From NCBI GenBank assembly GCA_023213395.1, contig CM041465.1, positions 83,955,741-84,019,740 on the forward strand: DNA of 64,000 bases. Direction: 5' to 3'. The position numbers and the translations under genes are program-made. Positions 44,228-54,889 of the stretch are shown one piece after another; within the stretch, counting starts at the first letter, position 1, and each line of letters begins with the position of its first letter. The DNA comes from Cycas panzhihuaensis. Its lineage: Eukaryota > Cycadophyta. The notes below the pieces were generated by a model. That model did no database searches, was not told the origin of the DNA, and saw nothing but the letters and a program-made list of their open reading frames with translations.

Positions 44228-45057
44228 TGTCAACTTAGGTTTCCCACTGCACTTGTGGGAAGGGTACACTTTTCAAGCTTACATAGGTTATAGTCTAGTT
44301 TAGGACATAGTCAACATCATTATCCACATATATCACATAGATTTATTAATGTTTCCATATGATTATATCACAACGGCATATAGTAGTACAGAGATCAATA
44401 CATATTCCACATTTAGTCCTTGCAAACATAGAGAATACACAATTTCTATGTAACTCTTATTTTATTAAGTAATAGTTCTTTTACACAAGGTGTTGGAATG
44501 CATTCCAACCTCATACATTCACTCTGTCACATGCGTACCTAGGAGGTACCCATCAAAATACACAACTTTAGGCTGTTATCATGCGTACTGGTCTCTGTGC
44601 TAATGCGTACTGGTATACTTGGCTCTTACCCTAACCGAATGGTCCTTGGGAAGCATCATAAATACGCTCCTTGGTGTCCTTTGGCTGAAGGGTTATGACT
44701 GTCTGCATAGCTGTACCTTTTTAGTTAAGTGTACCTCTTCTTAACCATTAGTTAGTTTCCTTAACTGGCTGTCTTAACTCATCTGTACATCCATATGTAT
44801 GCCTAATGTCATCCCAGGTTCCCTTCTGTCTAGTCTTTTCATGCGTACCATTCCTATTTGCTTGCATTTTACTTAGAGGTACGTATCTGTGTTGCGTACC
44901 TTTCCCAGGTACACACCTATCATATATACCTAGAATGTTAAATTCTTCGCTTTTTGCTATATACATACCTTTGTATGGTTTGTACATACACAGTCCAAGG
45001 ATACTCAGCCTCTCTCTGGTTTGCCCATAGCCCAGCATGTCACATTATACTCCAACA
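44228..45057 (-). repeat. Element D 5' LTR
   Basis: 830 bp, TGTCAACTTAGG...ACTCCAACA, matching 37557-38389 closely along its length; ATATC follows. Confidence 0.92.
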
Positions 45058-45062
45058 ATATC

Positions 45063-46733
45063 ACAACTCCCTAAGGCAGTTTTTTGCTTTAACTCTAAGC
45101 AACATGGTAAAATTAGGGGCGTCAAGTCATGGGAAGGTATATAATTTTCATATTCTTGAATTGGCTACTAATTTAATATCAAAGATAATATATACTATGC
45201 CAAGTATTTTTAGATGTGAAGTAATAATAGTAAGAAAGGAAACAACAACTTGATTAAATATAATGATATGCCAGCCATTGTTAGTTTTTCCTTAGTTTCT
45301 CTATGGCCATTTTGTATCATTTATTTTAGTGGTTTAAGTAATTAGTTTTATTTTTTGACAAATTTTCCTAGAGCTACACATATAGGGGGAGATGAAGATT
45401 ATATATCCATCATATGATATAGTAGCAATGAAGTATATAATTTTGATTTAGCTCTTGATGATCTTGAAATGACTTTAGGATCCTTTATGCTAAGATCTTC
45501 TAGTGAAGCTTTATACATAGAACTAACTATTTAAACTCTCAAGAGTAATTAGGTCTATAGTAATTATGTAAATGAACTTCATTTGTGTATATATTCCTTT
45601 TTGTTTGCTCAAATATACTTGAATCCAAATAAGACTGGTTCAAATCTAATTTTTGTGTAGTTGGAAACATACTTCATGACATATATATTCAAACATATGC
45701 CAAAAATTCAACACTTATTATTTAGTGCCCAATACAAGTATTTTATTTAAATAATGAATTCCTCTCATTGTTAAAACCTTAGTACATTATTTTTTAAATT
45801 ATATTAAACCTTTAATTTTATGCCTCTATACATACTAAAATTTGTCATTAAAAACTTAATATAAAGCTTTATATGCCATGCTCAAATCATGCCATAGATA
45901 CTACCTTTTAATCAACTACTTTAAACCCTAATTTCATAACTATTTACCCATTGAAAATAAATAATTACAACATATATGCCCTTAATATTAATCTTTGTTT
46001 CATATTTCATAATAATATTATGCTATAATTAATCTATATAATAACTCTTCATATGCTATACTTGCTCAAATATACACACATTAATATACTTGTTTTCTCT
46101 GTTATCACAAATACCTCATACCTATTAATTTTTACCACTCATCATATTGTCTAGGCCTATTTCCTATTTCACATACTGACTAGGTATTGGGCATCATTTT
46201 ACTCTCACAAGATGATCAATTCTACTTGGGCTATCATGCTCTCATAAAATAATCTGTTATTGTTGATTGTGAGGTTTGGTGAGGTGTTTAGTCTCACCAA
46301 ATCTCAATCACTTCTGTAGGTGGATAGATTATATAGATGAACATAATTGATAATAGTTTTCTCACACATCTTCATCATTTTTGGTGGACTCATTTTAAAC
46401 TTGCACATTTTAGAATATAGGCCTATGTGCATAAATATATGTCGATAATAAATTCAATGTTAACATACTGCCAATTTTTTATTTTATCATGTGGCTTCAT
46501 CTATATGTGGCTTTCATTCATCTTATATATGGATCTCATCAAATTCTTCTAGCTCCAAAATCATGGTCATATATCATTAGCATAACTGGCATATTTAGAT
46601 TTCTGGCTTTAATAAATACGCCTCATAATTAGCTTTTGTATTAGCTCATATATTAGCTTAATTACTGTGTACTATCTCATCAATCATCTCATATAAGCTT
46701 GATACCTACTTGCATAAGATCTTTTATAGCATG
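45063..46733 (-). other. Element A2 internal region, right part
   Basis: About 1.7 kb, AT-rich, no domain recognised on either strand. It holds the A2 leader next to the primer site. Confidence 0.55.
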
Positions 46734-46745
46734 GCTCTAATACCA
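46734..46745 (-). other. Element A2 primer-binding site (initiator tRNA-Met)
   Basis: Minus strand TGGTATTAGAGC, 11 of 12 to the canonical site, three bases from the right LTR. Confidence 0.88.
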
Positions 46746-46748
46746 TAT

Positions 46749-47263
46749 TGTAATTTAGAACTTAAGTTTGATACCATATTATAATGTACTCAATATATGC
46801 AATGGAAGTATATCATACATATATAATGAATTAATTATCTCATGAGGATTGTATATAATAATGCTTATAAGAATGAATATATCAAGAAATATACATGAAT
46901 CATAAAGTAAACATTAGAAAGCATTCACCAAATAAGAGATAATAGATTTATATATAGAAATCTCAAGTGGGAAAAACTATATGAGAAGGTTGGAGTTGGG
47001 AGCTCCTATTAGATATCATAATGAATACATTGTTTGGTCATAGACCTTTTTTAATTCTCAAGTAGTATGTATACACATTTATAACAATATTCATCTCATG
47101 AATAGCTTATTATTTACCTTTAAATTTTATTTCATCGAATAGTATTTATATATGGATATGTGTGCATTTCACATCCCTTAATATATCTAGTGAATGTGAT
47201 TTTGTATCAGTTCATAACATTTACCTTAAATATTATATATATGAATAATCACATATTCTAATA
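46749..47263 (-). repeat. Element A2 5' LTR
   Basis: 515 bp, TGTAATTTAGAAC...CATATTCTAATA (the final CA has decayed). Aligns with 34830-35365 and, more weakly, with the A1 LTRs. Confidence 0.82.
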
Positions 47264-47478
47264 GGCCTTACACCCTCTTCCTCTTTTCATATGGTTCTTA
47301 TTATAAGTATTAGAACAACATTATTTAATATTATGGATGTCTACATTATGCATGTAGTACCATTTATTTTTCTTTTTTATTGCAGTATTCCTAGGGTTTA
47401 GTTTGCATTCCTTGGTGGAATAAGAACTCTTATCACATATGTATGGGATGTGTTTATCCTAATAGTCTTCCATATATT
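47264..47478 (-). pseudogene. Element D2: right part, gag zinc knuckles
   Basis: Minus strand reads CDKSSYSTKECKLNPRNTAI, then NKWYYMHNVDIH, matching the two knuckles of element D residue by residue (CEESSYTTKECELNPKNSAL in D). In the second knuckle the first two Cys are Tyr and His. The homology ends near 47478 where element G begins. It is the missing half of 33745-34829, displaced by A2. Confidence 0.82.
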
Positions 47479-47865
47479 TGATTTAATTTAATCTCAAAAG
47501 GCATAATAATAATACTTAAGCAACAAATAAAGTGCTTTTATTAGTAAATAGAAGCCTATTACATAAAATATAGATGTACAAGACCAACAAAGATCACTAA
47601 AGAGAACTAAAAGATATACCAAAGTATGATCTCACAAGAAATAACAATACATAACAAACCTCACTTTATATTAGGTTATCATTAAATAAATGAGAGAGGC
47701 CTATTACATAGAATATCATTGGTGGGATAAATAACTTCTAATTTCATTAGTGGACATAAGCAACCTATGAACAATAGTTAATAACTTGCACTAACTACTA
47801 GGGCCCTTTATCATATTTGCTAGCAAACCAATTCTACTTAATAATAGAGGGATATGTAATAGGTT
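47479..47865 (-). repeat. Element G: possible 3' LTR
   Basis: Lies between the D2 scrap and a purine tract (minus strand CTTAAGGGAGGGAACC, 47866-47881) at the end of the G polyprotein. No second copy is found, so the LTR status is inferred from position only. Confidence 0.4.
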
Positions 47866-48400
47866 CCCTCCCTTAAGATGCTAAGTCCTAAAAGTTAGGT
47901 AGATACAAATGTTTCTTAATAAATTTAGCTAATTCCCATGTTGCCTCTTAAGGTTTATATTTGACTCACTACACTAAGTACTCAAAGATAATCATGTTAT
48001 GAAGGTGATATTATCTACTAGCTAAAATATAGTTAGGTAGAATAGTGAGATGCTACTCTTCATCAAGGACTGACAAGATAAATTGAGAAATAATATATTT
48101 ACTAAGATATATTTTTAGGCATAAAATGTGCAATATATTATGGATCTTAATGTGGGGAAAATGTTCAAGTACATAAGCAACTTTACTAATCCGTTGAAGT
48201 GCTTTATATGGGTTATAATAAAGTAGACTAAGCTTTTGGATTTTATGGTATTTGAGATACTATTTCTCATATAGTTAGAGATGAATAAAAAATAAGTTAC
48301 CAATGAAAAAGGATCAATCAGAATGATGGTGCTCGATGAGTTATTTCATGCAAATTTAAACTATTTCTAGCTTTTACATAGATATGTGAAAAATCTAGTC
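47866..48400 (-). pseudogene. Element G: integrase C-terminus and chromodomain
   Basis: Minus strand. The end of the integrase is seen at about 48270-48110 (YYNPYKALQRISKVAYVLEH, then IHNILHILCLK, a G-P-F/Y-type block followed by the H-P-V-F-H-V-S-type motif). The chromodomain is at about 48000-47900: IFEYLV, two stops, VKYKP, stop, EATWELAKFIKKHLYLPNF. E-A-T-W-E with preceding aromatic residues is the chromodomain signature that steers chromoviruses to heterochromatin. It ends at the purine tract. Confidence 0.72.
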
Positions 48401-49150
48401 CATATCTTGAAGCTTGTATTTAACCATAATAGTTTGAAGGTTAGTTGTGAGGGTATGATGAGATAATAAAGGATAGCTATGGAAGTCCATAAGTGGGGAC
48501 ATACCAATAACTAAGTGGTAGGATAAGATGTATCAATATTTTGTAAGAGCTAGCCATGAGATCTATTTATACTAATATTCAAAAGTAAAGTATTATAAGT
48601 ATATTTCCATTATTTTATTTAGGATTTTAGATTAGAAATCTTTTTATGGGAAATAAGATAAACTCATATTGAATAAAGCCCCAAAAGCTTAGAAGAGTTC
48701 TTACTAAATTATGCTATTGAATTTAGGATCTTGATCATAAGCTATTACTAATAGAAATCTATAGAGGTAGAAAATAGACTAAATACAGAGATCAATAAGG
48801 TGGGATATTTTATAAGAAGTATGGATAGGCAAAAAATTAATATACTTATTGAGTGTGTCATTGGTTAATAAGATTGAATTAAAATCAATAGATAATGGTA
48901 AACTTGTGACGAAATCCATAGTGATGTCTTTCCATTTACCTTGAGGAATATGTTAGGGTTAGAGGAGGCCTAGTTAAGCCTTAGTATTAATTTTATTATT
49001 TTGGCAAGTGTCATACTAAAAAGTAAATGTAATGATGGAGGATTTCATATGAGGCTAGTAAAAATTTGACTAAATGTAATGATATATTTTGTCAAACCTG
49101 GAGTGATCTCCTAAAGGAGTGGAGTGATACTTAGATAAAATACATAGGAT
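48401..49150 (-). pseudogene. Element G: integrase core
   Basis: Minus strand. PQGKWKDITMDFVTSLPLSI near 48950-48890 carries the first catalytic Asp (M-D-F); IAYDQDPKFNS near 48740 is the second Asp block (S-D-R-D-P-R-F type). The H2C2 region is near 49130-49000 (FDKIYHYI ... CQN). Several stops and frameshifts. The order integrase-RNase H-RT-protease on the minus strand is normal for gypsy. Confidence 0.75.
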
Positions 49151-49379
49151 AAAATACAATACATAGTAAATAAAAATTTAATTTTGGTACAAAATAAAAG
49201 TGTTATATATAGACCAATCCTTTCAACTATGAACTTTAGTAGTCCATTGGTTAAAATTTAGTTGATATTAGTTTTTAGTTTTTGGTTCTATTAACCATAT
49301 TAGTTAGGGATTGGAAATCACATAAATAATAGGTTCATGAGTAGTGGGTTTGAAGGGGAGGTGGAAGAGGGCATCAATG

Positions 49380-49880
49380 ACCACATTTACCTTTCCTTTT
49401 TTACATGTGACAATGAAATTGAATATCTATAGATGATCAATATACTTAGATTTCTTTAAAAAAAAAATGGACCAATTAAGAAGATAATGAAGGCTATGGT
49501 GGTCTACTAAAATAGTAAATTTAGAATCTAAAAGATATTATCACCACTTATCTACAACATGTAGAATATCTTTTATCTCCCTTTAATACATTTAGAAATG
49601 GCATTCATGGTCTTTGAATTTACAACTTTCAAATATTATTAAATGAAGATTTTGCATAAGGATGACACCTATAATAAATCCAAAAAACATCATATTCCAA
49701 TTGGAAAGGTTGGGAGAACTATGGGTGGTAAGAATTAGGATGGATATTATGATGGACTTAAGATTATTAAAGGCATCATCTACATCTTATGACCATTGCA
49801 ATTCATCTTTATCAAGCAAATTTCTTAACAGGGTTGTAAGAGAGGCATAATTTTAAATAAATCGAAGGTAAAATCCTATA
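49380..49880 (-). pseudogene. Element G: RNase H
   Basis: Minus strand: LLRNLLDKDELQWS near 49830 (connection), VDDAFNNLKSIIISI, NWNMMFFGFIIGVILMQN, then KFKDHECHF, then DILHVVDKW and KFTILVDHHSLHYLLN near 49530-49480. The T-D-H-x-S-L block is typical of gypsy RNase H (Thr to Val here). Many stops. Confidence 0.7.
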
Positions 49881-50650
49881 AGCCCTAAAAGAGTATACAA
49901 TTAGGTAAGATTTCTTGAGGTGGACTAGGTAGTAATGATTGATATTTTGACTAGGTCAAACCAAACACCTTTTATTGAGATGATATAGCCTAGATATTAT
50001 AATTCAAATTTGCTAAATTCACATTTAGATAATATAACATAAAGTTGCTGCTAAGTGAGGACTTAGAGGAGAGCTTCTAAATGTTTAAGATGATTATGCA
50101 TGCTTAGACTATAAATAAGGATGTCATTAGAGAAAATAATGATAAATTTTTAGAGATATGGGGCAAAACTTTTTTTCATTAAGGCTTGGAACATAGTTGG
50201 GGCATTATAAAAGCCAAAGGACATGACTTAAATTTTAAAGTGCCTATGATGTATCTAAAAATTGATATTATGATGATCCTTTGGGGTAATAGGAATATGA
50301 TAATAGACTGATTAGAGGTTAAATTTAGAGAATACAGTAGCCCCATAGATTTCATCAAGCATGCCATCAATTATAAATGTTGAGAATTTATTTTTAATTA
50401 TGATTTTGTTGAGTTTAAAATAGCTGATATAAGGTTAGAAAGACCCATCCCTTTTCTTCACCAAGATAGTAGGAGCAATATAGGAGATTTTTTTGGGATG
50501 CATGATGCCCATGTTAGTTAATTCATTAGTGATTTTTCTAAATTTATTTTTTTTTTAAATTAAAATTCTAGCAAAGGTGAAGGCTCATTAGGTCATGAGA
50601 TGATTTGAGTTTAATTAAGGGTTAGCTAGAAGGGAGGCAAATATAAATTG
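49881..50650 (-). pseudogene. Element G: reverse transcriptase
   Basis: Minus strand. The open part 50370-50179 covers MACLMKSMGLLYSLNLTSNQ and FKSCPLAFIMPQLCSKP in one frame, recognisable as the F-S-x-L-D-L, S-G-Y-H and P-F-G-L-x-N-A-P-x-x-F blocks. Near 50140-50110 the active site reads IIIFSNDILIYS, so the Y-x-D-D motif has become S-N-D and would be inactive. Upstream, SPTILVKKRDGSF-like residues are at about 50470. Confidence 0.78.
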
Positions 50651-51012
50651 GTATTTGTTAATTAAATTTTGAATATAAAGATGGATTTTAGTATGAGATT
50701 AAATGTTTTTAATATAAACTATGAAGCTAATACTATTATTCAAGTGTTTATATATTTGGTTTGAAGAGAGAAGTTTATTAAGGGGCATTTAGATAACATG
50801 AAGTTTATGTATTTAATATATATTATCCTTAAATAATATGAATAAATTATTATATAATTATTCATACTATATGTACCAAGAGTTTAGATCCATTAGACCC
50901 TAAGAATAGTATTAGATCCTCTAATAGATAAAGCATAGAAGTCTAAGGTTAGATGATAGGTGCTAATTTAATCATGTAGGTTTTTAATTATTCCAACATA
51001 ATGTAAAGTTTG

Positions 51013-51270
51013 TTAACCTAGCAAGGAATAAGTAAATCTAGTCTTAGGTATAATAGAAAGATTGAGATAGTGAGCTAGTAATATGCTAATGAAGTTTAGT
51101 GATGTGCCATCATTGATAAAAATTGAGATAGGTGTTTTTAGAGGGTGCTTTTCACATGAAGTGGCTTTAGGTAGTATATGGAAGAGATAGTTGATAAGGA
51201 GTCTTAATTTAGAGGTCAAAATAGGAAGATTCTTAGAGAAACTCATCATTAAGTTGAGGTTCATTTTCAA
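51013..51270 (-). pseudogene. Element G: protease
   Basis: Minus strand frame with LFHILPKATSCEKHPLKTPI, then SIFINDGTSLNFISILLAHY and LNLSI. The active-site triplet D-x-G reads N-D-G, followed by S/T-x-N-F-I-S, typical of chromovirus proteases. Confidence 0.7.
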
Positions 51271-51479
51271 TGTTATAATCGTCTTCTAATATATAGCCAA
51301 TATTAAAAACCATCTACTTTGGTTTACACACTCTCCCTTAACTAAGGGCATATTTTTTAAAGCATTTAACATATAGGTCTGCTTTTAAATGCCTGTCTAC
51401 TTTTATTGATGATATATATACCAATCTTATAAGAGGGTTTGTTATTGAATAGTATCCCTCATCTAATCTAATATATTGA

Positions 51480-51640
51480 TGCTACTAGTATCAAATTTAA
51501 AGAAAAATTAGATTCCAACTTACTTATCCAATTTTTTGGAGTGTCCATATTAAGGTTAAGATTAAATATTGGTATGATAATTTTATGATAGAACTATTGC
51601 TGCCATGGTGGAGGTGTAATATTGTAATAATGTGGAAGGG
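51480..51640 (-). pseudogene. gag: Element G: gag remnant
   Basis: Minus strand MDTPKNWISKLESNFSLN preceded by KIIIPIFNLNL, resembling the start of gypsy capsids (W-I-x-K-x-E-x-x-F). Most of gag, including the zinc knuckle, is missing between here and the protease. Confidence 0.5.
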
Positions 51641-51761
51641 GTAAGGAATTATGGGGTGGAGGTAAATGACCTATTGGTAGTGTTAAATTAATATTCATAT
51701 ATGGACAGACTACATAGGTGAGCAATAAGAGTTATTAGAGCCCTTAATGGAGTAATAATAA

Positions 51762-51926
51762 GTGTTAGGGTAATTTTAGAATCTTTCATAAACTATTACT
51801 AATTATTCTGAATGAATGAAATTTACATTATAGATAGACTAATTCTACCTAGTATCTCATCTTATCTTTTGTATTAATATTGTTGTGATTAGTTTTTTAG
51901 TTCCACATTCAATCCTTGATCTCACA
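51762..51926 (+). repeat. Element J: probable 5' LTR end, plus strand
   Basis: TGTTAGGGTAATTTTAG...CAATCCTTGATCTCACA ends two bases before a primer site at 51929-51940. The left edge and a partner LTR were not found; the length is a guess from the TG. Confidence 0.45.
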
Positions 51927-51928
51927 TT

Positions 51929-51940
51929 TGGTATTAGAGT
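51929..51940 (+). other. Element J primer-binding site (initiator tRNA-Met)
   Basis: TGGTATTAGAGT on the plus strand, 10 of 12 to TGGTATCAGAGC, preceded by ...CTCACA-TT. Its orientation is opposite to elements G and E around it. Confidence 0.65.
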
Positions 51941-52115
51941 AGGTGATTATTATTAGTTTTAGATTAATTTTGTAATTGGTAATGAATAGAACATTATAGA
52001 TTTGATTAAATTCTACTAAGTTATTTAATTTTATTTATATTGTTATTGAAGTACCATTAGGTAACACTAGTTTGGATACATCCTAAACTTCTTTCAGGTG
52101 CATTCTTGGGAGGAC

Positions 52116-52120
52116 GTAAA
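52116..52120. repeat. TSD GTAAA, left of element E
   Basis: GTAAA is repeated exactly at 59792-59796. Confidence 0.93.
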
Positions 52121-52432
52121 TGAAGGAAGGATGGATCTAGGAGATAAATCACTCACATGCACACAATGACAATGGATAATGAAAAAGAAGATGAAACAAG
52201 ATATGAGAGCAAGCTTGGAGGTGAGAATGAATAATGACTCCCTCCTTGAGATTTCACCTTTTATTATTGAGGGTGAGCATTAGGATTAGGATTTTCTCGC
52301 CTAATGACATGAACCCAAACTTATATCTAAATGCACATAAAGTACATTTCATTAAGAGACTCATGCTAATAATATATCTTAAGGTCACATAATTAATCTA
52401 CACAAATGACCTTAATACATTAACCTCTTTCA
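52121..52432 (-). repeat. Element E 3' LTR
   Basis: TGAAGGAAGGATGGATC...ACCTCTTTCA on the plus strand. Adjacent minus-strand purine tract AAAGGGGGAT at 52433-52442. Confidence 0.95.
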
Positions 52433-52442
52433 ATCCCCCTTT
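52433..52442 (-). other. Element E polypurine tract
   Basis: Minus strand AAAGGGGGAT directly before the 3' LTR. Confidence 0.85.
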
Positions 52443-52904
52443 AAATGGTGGAAGGTCATTTTTAGAAAATCTATTCTATGAGGTCTTCATTTAAGCTTCA
52501 TTATTACATTGAAATTCTAAATAACACTTTTGTGGGAAAACCCTCATGGGGAATGAAAAGCCATGAACTTTCTAAGATCTATAGCCCCTTTTATAAATCA
52601 AAATGGCTAAGGTGGCTCTTTGATGTAGCCTGATAGCCAAGTAGCTTAAATGTACAGCTTAATCTACTAAGTCTCCATATATTGTTTGGTCATCCCCTAT
52701 GCCCTTTTGGGTTTTCACAAGTTCTGATTTTCTAAAACAAGTACAACCCTTATCCTTCTGTGCCCACATGTGGTTTTAACAAAGAGGATAGAGCAGAGAC
52801 TTACTCTTATTCTTCCGCGCCCATAAGGGGTTTTCATGAAGGGAATAGAGTATGATGATCCAGTTGCTATCTTCTTTGATCAATCGAAGATGGAGACCCT
52901 AAGG
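52443..52904 (-). other. Element E 3' untranslated region
   Basis: About 460 bp between the end of Pol and the purine tract, without a frame. The F counterpart is 32975-33435. Confidence 0.7.
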
Positions 52905-54430
52905 CCGAGCTGCCTTCGAAACTGTTCAAACTTCACCCTTTACAGCAGTTTGGTGAAGATATCAGGGACTTGATCTACCATGGGACAATAATCTAATTGA
53001 ATTGTGCCATCATGAATAAGTTCCCTAATCTTGTGGACTTTCGTACTTATGCGTTTAGTATGATCATGAAATACATGATTTTTCACCATGCAGATTGCTA
53101 ATTGATTATCCACATGAAGACTCGTAGGGCTTGTTTGGGTGATATTCAATGTTTCCAATAATTTTCTTAGCCATATCACCTCTTTACTAGTCTCAAAAGT
53201 AACATTGTATTCAGCTTTAGCAGTTGAATATGCAATTATCTTCTACCATCTGGATCTCCATGATATTGGTGCTGTTCTAAGAAACATTACATACCCAGAC
53301 TTAGATATTCCTATATCTTTATCTCCTATAAAGTCTAAGTCTGTGTATGCAAAAAGCTTGAAGTCTGAATTAGGTTCATACAACAAACCATATTTGTTGG
53401 TCATCTTAAGGTATCTCAACACTTATACTACTGCCTGCCAATGATTCTGCTTAGGATTTGTCATGTAACAAGCAAGAATACCGATAGAGTGTATAATATC
53501 TAGCCTTGTATTGGTAGTGTAGATGAGACTACCTAAAAGTTTCCTATAGAGTGTTGCGTTAGCCTCCCTAGTGTCACCTTCAGCTAAGAGTTTGGTGTTA
53601 GGGTCCATAGGTAACATCACTGGTCGAGCATCTTCTAACTAAAACTTGGTTAGAAGATCGTTGATGTATTTTTCTTGGGAGAGGAAGAATTTTCCATTCT
53701 TTTATGTTACTTCAATTCTTAAGTACTATTTCATCAAACTAAGGTCATACAATTCAAATATTTTGCCAAGGTCCTTTTTTAGCTGGCTTATTACCTGTTC
53801 ACTATTACCTATTGCTAGCATGTCATCCACAAAGATTATGAGATAAGTGACTTTATCTTTATGGCACTTGATGAACAATGTTGTATCAATATCTTGATAG
53901 TCACACACCTCATATCCAAGTTGCCTCATCCTTTTAGACAACTTGGCAAACCAAGTGTGAGGGGCTTGTTTAAGCCCATACAAGGAGTTTTTGAGCCTGC
54001 AAACCTTATGCTCTTGACCTTCGATCTCATATCCTTCTGGCTGAGCCATGCAAATTTCTTCTTTAAGATCTCCATTGAGAAACACAGTCTTAATATCAAG
54101 TTGGTGGATTTTCTAACCCTGTTGAGAAGCTAAGGCCATAAGAGTTCTAATTATAGGCCAATTGGTTGTAGGTGTAAAGACTTCAGTGTAGTCAATGCCT
54201 TCTCTTTATGTAAATCCTTTAGCTACCAACTTCACCTTGTGTTTTTCAAGGGTGTCATCTGATCTATATTTGTTTTTGAACACCCATTTATTTTGAACTA
54301 CCTTTCTGCCAAGTGGTAGATCAACGAGCTCCTATGTACCATTCTTAATAAGAGATTGGTACTCTTAATTTATGGCATTTCTCCAAGCTGTATGCTTTAT
54401 AGCTTCTTAGTATGTTAAGGGCTATTCATT
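52905..54430 (-). pseudogene. Element E: reverse transcriptase and RNase H
   Basis: Minus strand. The RT start is VQNKWVFKNKYRSDDTLEKH (about 54290), then VKLVAKGFT, GIDYTEVFTPTTN, KIHQLDIKTVFLNGDLKEEI, then an open frame 54085-53726 with RLKNSLYGLKQAPHTWF and the active site YLIIFVDDMLAIGNS (F-V-D-D, the usual copia Y-V-D-D with Phe). Next are KFFLSQEKYINDLLTKF, LYRKLLGSLIYTTNTRLD, and RNase H with KLFAYTDLDFIGDKD (first Asp), SYSTAKAEYNVT (Glu) and SLHVDNQLAICMVKN (Asp). It ends IFTKLL, stop, near 52938. About nine stops or shifts; otherwise complete. Confidence 0.92.
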
Positions 54431-54889
54431 AAAAGTAAGGTACAATTCTATTGGTTCAAGCTCAGTATATAATGATTCCTACACCTATGCTCTATGGGCA
54501 CTTCGAGTGCCATTTTTGTCCACCTCATCTGGTCGTATGTCCTTATTGAGTTGGTAGGCTTCTCGAGATCCTCGAGTTGGGAATGATGTCCTCATTTCCC
54601 CAACTTCTTAGTTCTTATCATGTTCATTAAAATGATTATTTTATAAGGAGGATGTTGATGTGCCTAAGGAAGATGGTCCTTCTACCACTATTTTATCTTT
54701 GTCAACTAAAGGTAGAGAGGATGGTTCTTCTATAAGGGCTTTGCCTTTGTCAACTCTGTTATCTTTAAAAGATGGTGATGGATGTGCACTCATTTGTTTA
54801 GAGTCATAACTTGTATCCTCCAAGGCTCTATTGTCAGCTTCCAATATTTGGAGTAATTTATGTTTGTCGCTCCCCCCCCCCCCCTGAAA
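54431..54889 (-). pseudogene. Element E: integrase-RT linker with a 13-base C run
   Basis: Minus strand, low-complexity acidic and Ser-rich sequence, MEADNRALEDTSYDSKQMSA at 54844, then PSLPLVDKDKIVVEGPSSLG. The plus-strand C13 at 54872-54884 (G13 on the coding strand) shifts the frame; the F counterpart has only G7 at about 31029. Confidence 0.75.

Larger units (their letters stand above)
37557..45057 (-). mobile_element. Element D: TAT-like Ty3/gypsy lacking RT, RNase H and integrase core
   Basis: 7.5 kb with two LTRs of about 830 bp, perfect ATATC duplication, and minus-strand order: primer site, gag with two zinc knuckles, protease, a Pro-rich frame, integrase C-terminus, tandem repeats, an extra frame, 3' LTR. 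The RT, RNase H and integrase core are missing with no room for them between 40690 and 41318, so it is non-autonomous. Element D2 is a second member of the family in this window. The lineage call rests on the D-G-G protease, the gag core and the long extra region, and is moderate. Confidence 0.88.
34830..47263 (-). mobile_element. Element A2: LTR element of the A family, split by element D
   Basis: The left LTR (34830 to about 35365) and right LTR (46749-47263) align well. A primer site for initiator tRNA-Met (46734-46745) lies next to the right LTR, so the element reads on the minus strand. Element D occupies 37557-45057, leaving about 4.9 kb for A2 itself. No protein domain is recognisable inside. 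The flanks G(A/G)CCT at 34826-34830 and 47264-47268 may be the target duplication (4 of 5). Both flanks belong to the same disrupted gag-protease region of D2. Confidence 0.8.
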
